From positions 27,617,731 to 27,681,730 of the forward strand of contig OX421500.1 of the NCBI GenBank assembly GCA_949126835.1: 64,000 nt of DNA. The letters are read 5' to 3'. Under the pieces are notes generated by a model. That model was not told the origin of the DNA, searched no databases, and saw only the letters and a program-made list of their open reading frames with translations. Shown in pieces: positions 26,701 through 38,700 of the stretch (positions are counted from its first letter, which is position 1; the number at the start of each line of letters is the position of its first letter). This DNA comes from Anisus vortex (Eukaryota > Mollusca > Gastropoda > Planorbidae). A program made the translations under genes and the position numbers.

Positions 26701-29700
26701 ATTACTTGTAATGAACTTTGGTTAAGTGAATGAACTATTTGGTGTTCCAGTAGTTGGTCGTGAACAATTACTTGTAATGAACTTTGGTTAAGTGAATGAA
26801 CTATTTGGTGTTCCAGTAGTTGGTCGTGAACAATTACTTGTAATGAACTTTGGTTAAGTGAATGAACTATTTGGTGTTCCAGTAGTTGGTCGTGAACAAT
26901 TACTTGTAATGAACTTTGGTTAAGTGAATGAACTATTTGGTGTTCCAGTAGTTGGTCGTGAACAATTACTTGTAATGAACTTTGGTTAAGTGAATGAACT
27001 ATTTGGTGTTCCAGTAGTTGGTCGTGAACAATTACTTGTAATGAACTTTGGTTATTTGAATGAACTATTTGGTGTTCCAGTAGTAGGTCGGGAATAATTA
27101 CTTGTAATGAACTTTGGTTAAGTGAATGAACTATTTGGTTTTCCAGTAGTTGGTCGTGAACAATTACTTGTAATGAACTTTGGTTAAGTGAATGAACTAT
27201 TTGGTGTTCCAGTAGTTGGTCGTGAACAATTACTTGAAATGAACTTTGGTTAAGTGAATGAACTATTTGGTGTTCCAGTAGTTGGTCGTGAACAATAACT
27301 TGTAATGAACTTTGGTTAAGTGAATGAACTATTTGGTGTTCCAGTAGTTGGTCGTGAACAATTACTTGTAATGAACTTTGGTTAAGTGAATGAACTATTT
27401 GGTGTTCCAGTAGTTGGTCGTGAACAATTACTTGTAATGAACTTTGGTTAAGTGAATGAACTATTTGGTGTTCCAGTAGTTGGTCGTGAACAATTACTTG
27501 TAATGAACTTTGGTTAAGTGAATGAACTATTTGGTGTTCCAGTAGTTGGTCGTGAACAATTACTTGTAATGAACTTTGGTTAAGTGAATGAACTATTTGG
27601 TGTTCCAGTAGTTGGTCGGGAATAATTACTTGTAATGAACTTTGGTTAAGTGAATGAACTATTTGGTGTTCCAGTAGTTGGTCGTGAACAATTACTTGTA
27701 ATGAACTTTGGTTAAGTGAATGAACTATTTGGTGCTCCAGTAGTAGGTCGGGAATAATTACTTGTAATGAACTTTGGTTAAGTGAATGAACTATTTGGTG
27801 TTCCAGTAGTTGGTCGTGAACAATTACTTGTAATGAACTTTGGTTAAGTGAATGAACTATTTGGTGCTCCAGTAGTAGGTCGTGAATAATTACTTGTAAT
27901 GAACTTTGGTTAAGTGAATGAACTATTTGGTGTTCCAGTAGTTGGTCGGGAATAATTACTTGTAATGAACTTTGGTTAAGTGAATGAACTATTTGGTGTT
28001 CCAGTAGTTGGTCGTGAACAATTACTTGTAATGAACTTTGGTTAAGTGAATGAACTATTTGGTGTTCCAGTAGTTGGTCGTGAACAATTACTTGTAATGA
28101 ACTTTGGTTAAGTGAATGAACTATTTGGTGTTCCAGTAGTTGGTCGTGAACAATTACTTGTAATGAACTTTGGTTAAGTGAATGAACTATTTGGTGTTCC
28201 AGTAGTTGGTCGTGAACAATTACTTGTAATGAACTTTGGTTAAGTGAATGAACTATTTGGTGTTCCAGTAGTTGGTCGTGAACAATTACTTGTAATGAAC
28301 TTTGGTTATTTGAATGAACTATTTGGTGTTCCAGTAGTAGGTCGGGAATAATTACTTGTAATGAACTTTGGTTAAGTGAATGAACTATTTGGTTTTCCAG
28401 TAGTTGGTCGTGAACAATTACTTGTAATGAACTTTGGTTAAGTGAATGAACTATTTGGTGTTCCAGTAGTTGGTCGTGAACAATTACTTGTAATGAACTT
28501 TGGTTAAGTGAATGAACTATTTGGTGTTCCAGTAGTTGGTCGTGAACAATAACTTGTAATGAACTTTGGTTAAGTGAATGAACTATTTGGTGTTCCAGTA
28601 GTTGGTCGTGAACAATTACTTGTAATGAACTTTGGTTAAGTGAATGAACTATTTGGTGTTCCAGTAGTTGGTCGTGAACAATTACTTGTAATGAACTTTG
28701 GTTAAGTGAATGAACTATTTGGTGTTCCAGTAGTTGGTCGTGAACAATTACTTGTAATGAACTTTGGTTAAGTGAATGAACTATTTGGTGTTCCAGTAGT
28801 TGGTCGTGAACAATTACTTGTAATGAACTTTGGTTAAGTGAATGAACTATTTGGTGTTCCAGTAGTTGGTCGTGAACAATTACTTGTAATGAACTTTGGT
28901 TAAGTGAATGAACTATTTGGTGCTCCAGTAGTAGGTCGGGAATAATTACTTGTAATGAACTTTGGTTAAGTGAATGAACTATTTGGTGTTCCAGTAGTTG
29001 GTCGGGAATAATTACTTGTAATGAACTTTGGTTAAGTGAATGAACTATTTGGTGTTCCAGTAGTTGGTCGTGAACAATTACTTGTAATGAACTTTGGTTA
29101 AGTGAATGAACTATTTGGTGCTCCAGTAGTTGGTCGGGAATAATTACTTGTAATGAACTTTGGTTAAGTGAATGAACTATTTGGTGTTCCAGTAGTTGGT
29201 CGTGAACAATTACTTGTAATGAACTTTGGTTAAGTGAATGAACTATTTGGTGTTCCAGTAGTTGGTTGTGAACAATTACTTGTAATGAACTTTGGTTAAG
29301 TGAATGAACTATTTGGTGTTCCAGTAGTTGGTCGTGAACAATTACTTGTAATGAACTTTGGTTAAGTGAATGAACTATTTGGTGTTCCAGTAGTTGGTCG
29401 TGAACAATTACTTGTAATGAACTTTGGTTAAGTGAATGAACTATTTGGTGTTCCAGTAGTTGGTCGTGAACAATTACTTGTAATGAACTTTGGTTATTTG
29501 AATGAACTATTTGGTGTTCCAGTAGTAGGTCGGGAATAATTACTTGTAATGAACTTTGGTTAAGTGAATGAACTATTTGGTTTTCCAGTAGTTTGTCGTG
29601 AACAATTACGTGTAATGAACTTTGGTTAAGTGAATGAACTATTTGGTGTTCCAGTAGTTGGTCGTGAACAATTACTTGTAATGAACTTTGGTTAAGTGAA

Positions 29701-32700
29701 TGAACTATTTGGTGTTCCAGTAGTTGGTCGTGAACAATTACTTGTAATGAACTTTGGTTAAGTGAATGAACTATTTGGTGTTCCAGTAGTTGGTCGGGAA
29801 TAATTACTTGTAATGAACTTTGGTTAAGTGAATGAACTATTTGGTTTTCCAGTAGTTTGTCGTGAACAATTACGTGTAATGAACTTTGGTTAAGTGAATG
29901 AACTATTTGGTGTTCCAGTAGTTGGTCGTGAACAATTACTTGTAATGAACTTTGGTTAAGTGAATGAACTATTTGGTGTTCCAGTAGTTGGTCGTGAACA
30001 ATTACTTGTAATGAACTTTGGTTAAGTGAATGAACTATTTGGTGTTCCAGTAGTTGGTCGGGAATAATTACTTGTAATGAACTTTGGTTAAGGGAATGAA
30101 CTATTTGGTGTTCCAGTAGTTGGTCGTGAATAATTACTTGTAATGAACTTTGGTTAAGTGAATGAACTATTTGGTGTTCCAGTAGTTGGTCGTGAATAAT
30201 TACTTGTAATGAACTTTGGTTAAGTGAATGAACTATTTGGTGTTCCAGTAGTTGGTCGTGAATAATTACTTGTAATGAACTTTGGTTAAGTGAATGAACT
30301 ATTTGGTGTTCCAGTAGTTGGTCGTGAATAATTACTTGTAATGAACTTTGGTTAAGTGAATGAACTATTTGGTGTTCCAGTAGTTGGTCGTGAATAATTA
30401 CTTGTAATGAACTTTGCAGCTCTTTTCTGAAATTGTTTTTTTTTTAGTTTGCTATTCTTTCATATGACACACCCCTTTTGTTTTTTCAAAGGCGGTTGCC
30501 TTTTTATTTGGGGTGGGGGGGGTGGGTAAAAAATAATTCTAAAACAACTGACAACTCACCATAAGTAAACAGAAAAACTAGACTAGATGTTCATAACAAA
30601 TAGATCTATCCTATTGCCTCTATATACAGAAAAACTAGACTAGATATTCATAACAAATAGATCTATCCTATTGGCTCTACATATAGAAAAACTAGACTAG
30701 ATATTCATAACAAATAGATCTATCCTATTGGCTCTATATATAGTTGTGTAAATGTATTGATCATCATTCTGTTGGTGCAGCTGTTTATTCCACTCGAAAC
30801 ATTATTTTTTCAATTTGGGTTTAGCCAATGGGGGGGAGGGGGGGAAGACTTGCACAATAATGGCTTGGCCTATGAAACAAAATCCTTTCAGTTACTGTTT
30901 ATTTTAGTTCTGTTTTGTAATTCTATATGATGTATGCAGTTTACAAAACATACATTACAACCTCTGGCATGAACAAGAGAACCCAGCCTGGTGGACCGGG
31001 TATGCAGTTAAAGAAATACAAATGCATGTAATAAGGGAGGGGGGGGGCAAACTGAAGACTCTGCTAAAGACAGACAAGAGAGGGGGTGGGAGCAACAGGG
31101 CACACATTTCTGAAGTTGTCAAAATAAGTCACCAGGACCAAGTTTATTTGAGTTATGTCACTAAACTATATAACTAACATAGACATTAATAACTAGTAGG
31201 TTGAGAATGATCAAACAATATTGTATTGATTGAAAGATGGGTGGGTAGTGGGCAGTGGGTAGTGGGCAGTGGGCAGTGGGGAGTGGCAGTGGGTAGTGGC
31301 AGTAGGAAGTGGGGAGTGGGTAGTGGGAGTGGGTAGTGGCAGTGGGGAGTGGGTAGTGGCAGTAGGGAGTGGGCAGTGGGTAGTGGGCAGTGGGTAGTGG
31401 CAGTGGGGAGTGGGTAGTGGCAGTAGGGAGTGGGTAGTGGGTAGTGGGCAGTGGGGAGTGGCAGTGGGGAGTGGGTAGTGGGCAGTGGGGAGTGGGTAGT
31501 GGCAGTAGGCAGTGGGTAGTGGGTAGTGGCAGTAGGCAGTGGGTAGTGGGCAGTGGGTAGTGGCAGTAGGCAGTGGGTAGTGGGTAGTGGCAGTAGGCAG
31601 TGGGTAGTGGGCAGTGGGTAGTGGCAGTAGGCAGTGGGTAGTGGGTAGTGGCAGTAGGCAGTGGGTAGTGGCAGTAGGCAGTGGGTAGTGGGTAGTGGGT
31701 AGTGGCAGTAGGCAGTGGGTAGTGGCAGTGGGCAGTGGGTAGTGGCAGTGGGTAGTGGGTAGTGGCAGTGGGTAGTGGGTAGTGGCAGTAGGGAGTGGGC
31801 AGTGGGTAGTGGGCAGTGGGGAGTGGGTAGTGGCAGTGGGGAGTGGGTAGTGGCAGTAGGGAGTGGGTAGTGGGGAGTGGGCAGTGGGGAGTGGCAGTAG
31901 GGAGTGGGGAGTGGGTAGTGGCAGTAGGCAGTGGGTAGTAGGTAGTGGGGAATGGGTAGTGGCAGTAGGCAGTGGGTAGTGGGTAGTGGGTAGTGGCAGT
32001 AGGTAGTGGGCAGTGGGCAGTGGGTAGTGGCAGTAGGCAGTGGGTAGTGGGCAGTGGGTAGTGGGTAGTGGCAGTGGGCAGTGGGTAGTGGGTAGTGGCA
32101 GTAGGCAGTGGGTAGTGGGCAGTGGGTAGTGGCAGTAGGCAGTGGGTAGTGGCAGTAGGCAGTGGGTAGTGGGCAGTGGGTAGTGGCAGTAGGCAGTGGG
32201 TAGTGGCAGTGGGTAGTGGGCAGTGGGTAGTGGCAGTAGGCAGTGGGTAGTGGCAGTAGGCAGTGGGTAGTTGGTAGTGGCAGTGGGTAGTGGGTAGTGG
32301 CAGTAGGCAGTGGGTAGTGGGCAGTGGGTAGTGGCAGTAGGCAGTGGGCAGTGGGTAGTGGGTAGTGGGTAGTGGTAGTGGGTAGTGGCAGTAGGCAGTG
32401 GGTAGTGGCAGTAGGTAGTGGGCAGTGGGTAGTGGCAGTAGGTAGTGGGCAGTGGGTAGTGGGTAGTGGCAGTAGGCAGTGGGCAGTGGGTAGTGGGTAG
32501 TGGGTAGTGGCAGTAGGCAGTGGGTAGTGGGTAGTGGCAGTAGGCAGTGGGTAGTGGGTAGTGGCAGTAGGCAGTGGGTAGTGGCAGTAGGTAGTGGGCA
32601 GTGGGTAGTGGCAGTAGGCAGTGGGTAGTGGCAGTAGGCAGTGGGTAGTGGCAGTAGGCAGTGGGCAGTGGGTAGTGGCAGTAGGCAGTGGGTAGTGGGC

Positions 32701-35700
32701 AGTGGGTAGTGGCAGTAGGCAGTGGGTAGTGGGTAGTGGCAGTAGGCAGTGGGTAGTGGCAGTAGGTAGTGGGCAGTGGGTAGTGGCAGTAGGTAGTGGG
32801 TAGTGGGTAGTGGCAGTAGGCAGTGGGTAGTGGCAGTGGGTAGTGGGTAGTGGCAGTGGGTAGTGGGTAGTGGCAGTAGGCAGTGGGCAGTGGGTAGTGG
32901 CAGTAGGCAGTGGGTAGTGGTAGTAGGTAGTGGGCAGTGGGTAGTGGCAGTAGGTAGTGGGCAGTGGGTAGTGGCAGTAGGTAGTGGGCAGTGGGTAGTG
33001 GGTAGTGGCAGTAGGCAGTGGGTAGTGGAAGTAGGCAGTGGGCAGTGGGTAGTGGCAGTAGGTAGTGGGCAGTGGGTAGTGGCAGTGGGTAGTGGGTAGT
33101 GGCAGTAGGCAGTGGGTAGTGGTAGTAGGTAGTGGGCAGTGGGTAGTGGCAGTAGGTAGTGGGCAGTGGGTAGTGGCAGTAGGTAGTGGGCAGTGGGTAG
33201 TGGCAGTAGGCAGTGGGCAGTGGGTAGTGGGTAGTGGCAGTAGGCAGTGGGTAGTGGTAGTAGGTAGTGGCAGTAGGTAGTGGGCAGTGGGTAGTGGCAG
33301 TAGGTAGTGGGCAGTGGGTAGTGGCAGTAAGTAGTGGGCAGTGGGTAGTGGCAGTAGGTAGTGGGCAGTGGGTAGTGGCAGTAGGTAGTGGGCAGTGGGT
33401 AGTGGCAGTAGGCAGTGGGCAGTGGGTAGTGGCAGTAGGTAGTGGGCAGTGGGTAGTGGCAGTAGGTAGTGGGTAGTGGGTAGTGGCAGTAGGCAGTGGG
33501 CAGTGGGTAGTGGGTACTTGAATAAGATTATGGGGCACTGTGGCCGTGTGGTATGCGTTTGACTGGCGATCTGAAGGTTCTGGGTTCAAATCCTGGTGCA
33601 GGCTAGGATTTTTTCCAGAGACTTGAGGGTGTCCCTGAGTCTACCCAGTTCTGATGGGTACCTGACAATAGTTGGGGTAAAGTAAAGGCGGCTGAACATT
33701 GTGCTGGCCACACATCCCCTAGTATGCCGTGGCCACAGAAACTGGTGAATGCTGCTTCACCAGCCCTATGATCAGTTTAGTCGGAAGGGTACTTTACTTA
33801 CTTTGACTAGAGCGAGGGGGTGCTACTCCTAAATAGCAAGTTGAATACCCCACACTAAATTGTGGTAAGAAGTCTGTGATGTTTTAATTTGTGTGTGTAG
33901 ATAAAGTAATTTTCTTTCAAAGTTCACTCTTTAGATTATAAATAGAACTCCATTCTATTTTTAGATTGCCATTATTGAGATATTACTAGTGTGAATTATT
34001 TTTATATAGATTTAGTCAATGTCAACAAAGTCCACCATCTTGTCAACAAAGTTTACTTACAGTGCCTATCATTAAGTGTATTAAACCATTGAATACTTAC
34101 ACCTGTATTTTAATACTTACATCAGGTATCAGCAGAGCTTTAAGGAACTCATTGAGTTTGAGAATAAAAGTAGTGAGGAACAGAAAATTATTGACAGGTA
34201 TGTACATTCATGTACCTATTTGGGAAAGTGTAGGAAAACTGACCAAGGTTTAGCAAAATTTGTAATTTTCCATATAATAGACAAAGCAGCGTGAAAATAA
34301 CAAATTTAAAAATAAATATACTAGTTCCCCGATATGATGTTAAAAAGACCTTAATTCTCTTTTTGGGGGGCTTTTTTTTAACAATGTATTTTTGTGTGTC
34401 TGTTGAGTACCTTGAATTGTTGCTTATGTCAGTTAATGTAGCTGTATAGTGTTGTATGTAGCTGTATAGTGTTGTATGTAGCTGTATAGTGTTGTATGTA
34501 GCTGTATAGTGTTGTATGTAGCTGTATAGTGTTGTATGTAGCTGTATAGTGTTGTATGTAGCTGTATAGTGTTGTATGTAGCTGTATAGTGATGTATGTA
34601 GCTGTATAGTGTTGTATGTAGCTGTATAGTGTTGTATGTAGCTGTATAGTGTTGTATGTAGCTGTATAGTGTTGTATGTAGCTGTATAGTGTTGTATGTA
34701 GCTGTATAGTGATGTATGTAGCTGTATAGTGTTGTATGTAGCTGTATAGTGTTGTATGTAGCTGTATAGTGTTGTATGTAGCTGTATAGTGTTGTATGTA
34801 CCTTTTTAGTGTTGTATGTACCTTTTTAGTGTTGTATGTAGCTGTATAGTGGTGTATGTAGCTGTGTAGTGTTGTATGTAGCTGTATAGTGTTGTATGAA
34901 CTAGAGACCAGTTGCAATGGATGTAGTCTGAGAAAAATATTTTCTTTATTTGATTTTCAGTTTCACCTCAACTCTGGTCCATATAAGAAACAGACATACC
35001 AATGTTGTGGAGACCATGGCCCAGGTTAGTGCAACATAACCTTCAGGACTCATTGTACAGCCATTCAACCATCACCAGTTTCCTTACACTGTAGCAGTGT
35101 GTACATCTATTTCCTTACAGAAAGCTAGCTCCATAATGTTTTATCTACATTATCATTATGTTATCTTAGGGTAATAATTCAATTGTTTTTGTATACTCAG
35201 AAGCTTAAGTATCTGAACTGGTTCAAAATCAGTTTTCCTAATAGTGCACAATATACTTATAGTGCATACAAGTGTAAGATAAGTTTGATCAGTACATGTC
35301 ATTAATGTGCAATACGAGTTGTATTAGAGTCATGTTAAAACCTAAACCACTCAAACATGAACTCACATTAAAGAAATGCAAAGTATTGTTTTAGTTTCAG
35401 AAATTGTTTTAATTATCTAACATTATCATCTTTTTAAACTCACAGAAAAATTGCTCTGTTTATTGTAAAAGTTAAACATAAATACATAAACTTTTGTAAA
35501 GTTTAAAAATTATGCGCTGAACCAGATTTTTCCTTGTGGTCCACTATTAGTTCAATAAATATCTATTTGAACCTGATAATAGAAACAAATTTTTTTCCAA
35601 CGTACATATTGTCTCACTAAACAAAATGTCTCCCGCAGCCAAATAAAATATATCTTTTGTTATTTTTGTTGTTATTTATTTTTTTCACAGGGTGTCCTGG

Positions 35701-38700
35701 AAATGAAAGAAGCTTATGGCATCGACACTAACTCTGAAAACAGGATCCAGTATTTTCTAGATCGCTTCTACATGTCCAGAATCAGCATTCGCATGTTAAT
35801 TAACCAACACAGTAAAGTCTGTTCTCACATTTCCTAGTATAAAATTTTCCCTTTTATTTGTTACCATTCTAATTTTCATGAGTTTTAATTTCTCCTCCAC
35901 TTTGAATTTTTGTTTTTCTCAGCTCTTCTGTTTGGCAAAAGAGAGAAAAATAATGATCCGAGACATATAGGGTGTATAGACCCAAATTGTAATGTTTTAG
36001 CAGTAGTACAAGGTAAGGGACAGCTACAGTTGATATCTTTCTTATATTATTTTCTTTTTTTTCTTCTTTTTAATGAAAAATAAAAGCTTGCTAACATACA
36101 TCACATTTTTTAAAACTGTAAGTAACTATAACTTAAATTTCTTTTTTTTTTGTTTTAAATTCTAGATGCTTATGAGAATGCCAGATTTTTATGTGAGCAG
36201 TATTACCTGGCAGCTCCAGAAATGGTGGTGAAAACTCACAATAATTCTGGTCAGTGAATAGAAGGAACTATTATCAACTTACAAACACAATTGCACAACC
36301 TTTTAATATGACATATGTCATTACATGACAATGCTAAGCAATAAAACAACTGTGTGCTAGGTGATAGACTATATCAAAATATATCTTTCATGGTTAGATT
36401 AAAAGTGAAACAATGGTATTAAAGAAACAGCCTGTGTCTAAATCTAGGGCTCAGTATAAGAATACATCTATTCTCTTGTTTGATAAATGCCCAGTATGAA
36501 TCCCACTGGTTATAAATCACTCAACAGAAGCTTAGTGTTTGTAGTGTTTTCTTGACCTGATTTATTGTGAGCCTGTGGGGTGTGCATATAGTCATGATGA
36601 AAAGAATCCAACTTAGCTTGTTATAAAAAAAAAACAATATAATATAATATACGGATTTTTGCTTTCATAAAGTCCAACATATGAAAATGAAAAAATCTAA
36701 AAAAAATTGAATGAAATTATGATGAATTACTTACACAAAAAAAAGACAATTATATCCAGTGTTAGATGTAATTATATGTATTTAGTCTTTGTTAATAATA
36801 TAAGTCAATTAGGATTTTGTTTTCATATCTAAGCTTAGTATATTTTCTGGTATATTCTTCTTTTATTAACAAGAGCTGTCAATGCGAGATTTACATATGT
36901 ATATATCTTTTTCAGTTTTTCTGTATTACAGTATAGTATATTAATAAATATAGATGAAGTGGGAAATAATTCTAGTATGTCTTAGGTTGGTTAACTTCAG
37001 CAATTAAGAAGTAGTCTACTGTTTCATGTGGGTGGGGAACAATGTGTAGGTTGGTGTGTTTGGTTTATTTTGTTTATGTATAAGATGAGTGCTATAGTTC
37101 AGGCAACCTACGGCACGCGTGCCAGACTTGGCACTCTATCTATTTTCAATGGCTCGAAGAAGACTCCCAGAAAGGCACTATAAGTCTCTTCTTCAATAAA
37201 CTTGAATGCTAAAGCAGGATGATTTTAAGGCTGTGGGAACGCTGAATGAATTAGAAATCTAACTTTGGCACACTGTTGTCAAAAGGTTGCCGACCCTTTG
37301 TATTGATCATGTTCTTTTAACTGGAATATGGTGCATTTTATTTATCTGCTATATATTTATCTGTTTCTTGCAGTGTCTGAGAATGAAACTGATCCCATTC
37401 AAATAGCTTACGTCCCATCACATTTGTATCACATGCTGTTTGAACTCTTCAAGGTAGAACTCATTGTTTCAGTATTTGAGACAAATCTTTATTTTTAATC
37501 TAAGTCAAATTATGTGATACACTAGACTAGACATAAAGCAATATATTTGGCCTTAAGTAGACATTTTGTGAATCTTGAACCGGATTTTATTATTTATTTA
37601 TAAATGATGAATTAATAAGTGTATGATAATTTATATCGTTTTATGTTACTTATATGTTAGTGTATGTAATACGAATGTTGGTAGACTCAAGTAAAAAATA
37701 TGAAAATAGCCAGGTCGTAAAAAAAAAGTTTGTAATAGGCTAGCTAGTTATTGAAATATCCTAGTTAAGATTTCACAAGTATATTCTGAGTACTGCCAAC
37801 TGACACTTGTCATTACTTCAATCTCTAGAATGCCATGAGGGCTGTGACAGAATGCCACAGTGATGATGGACCCATGCCTCTCATTAAAGTCATGATTGTT
37901 AAAGGACAGGAGGATGTCACTATTAAGGTAAACTTTCCATTAGTGATGTCTTCAGACACTATAGTTCAAAAATAGAGAAAGCCATAGTAACTTTTGACAC
38001 AATTGTTGTTCTTATAGTTTGAGCCTCTATCTTCAGATTTGAGTCACAGAATAGTTGTGTTAGAAAATTGAGATATTAAAATATTCTGAATTTTTTTTTA
38101 AAATTTATCAGAATGTAAAAAAATTACTTAGCACCTCCCTTTTCACATGATTTTGCTTCTAATGAGAAATCAGTTTTACATTATCAACTACTGATCAAAG
38201 GGGAGAAACTCTATTGATTTCTGCAACTAAAATTATTACTTCTAATATTAGTTCTTTATTTACTACCATTGCTTTTTCCTTTATCCAATTGTCACCCACT
38301 ATATAGTTATTAATGACTAAATATAAATATTGACTTGGCTGCTTAAGTTGTATTGTATACCTTAGCTTTATAATTAAAATCAGAGCCTTTATGATTCAAA
38401 TGTACGTAGTTGAGCTGGATGTGTTGTTTTTATTTCTTCAAAGATCTCTGATCAAGGTGGCGGCATACCTCGCTCCAAGATAGACCTCCTGTTTCAGTAC
38501 ATGTACAGCACTGCACCTCAGCCTGCCAGGTCTGACCTGGCCAGTGCCCCATTAGCAGGCTATGGCTACGGCCTGCCTCTGTCTAGACTCTACGCCAGAT
38601 ATTTCCAAGGGGATATATTGCTGGCTTCTGCTGAGGGTTACGGAACTGATGCTTGTATTTATTTAAAGGTATTTTATCATTTATTCTCATAATTGTGGGT

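Larger units (their letters stand above)
20602..34125 (+). other. PDK: PDK intron 2 (13.5 kb)
   Basis: About 80% of the intron is tandem array (66-bp and G-rich arrays), plus a (CT)n tract and a SINE, listed separately. Bases 20866-22165 hold a (CA)n tract near 21195, a (GT)n tract near 21670, a dispersed-repeat copy and a small duplication near 21735-21800 that includes a worn cagtggcgtagc transposon-end motif. Bases 30418-31238 contain three copies of a ~66-bp aactagactagatattcata repeat (30575-30740) and poly-G runs, and no gene. Confidence 0.85.

Noticed and set aside
22166..30417. CRISPR array
   Set aside because: Units are contiguous with no variable spacers, and the context is an animal intron; the same applies to the other arrays.
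31211..33589. 792-codon frame on the minus strand, Pro/Thr/Leu-rich
   Set aside because: It is the reverse reading of the G-rich array (period words of 6-7 bp in units that tend to keep phase); there is no non-repetitive coding flank and no homology I know.
33532..33603. Functional tRNA gene
   Set aside because: A and B boxes are visible but the sequence does not fold into a full cloverleaf with a clear anticodon arm, and it continues into a shared SINE body present at least four times in the window.
34429..34917. 162-codon Tyr/Thr/His-rich frame on the minus strand
   Set aside because: A 20-bp unit read in three phases gives a 20-residue period (60 bp); it lies inside PDK intron 3 on the opposite strand.
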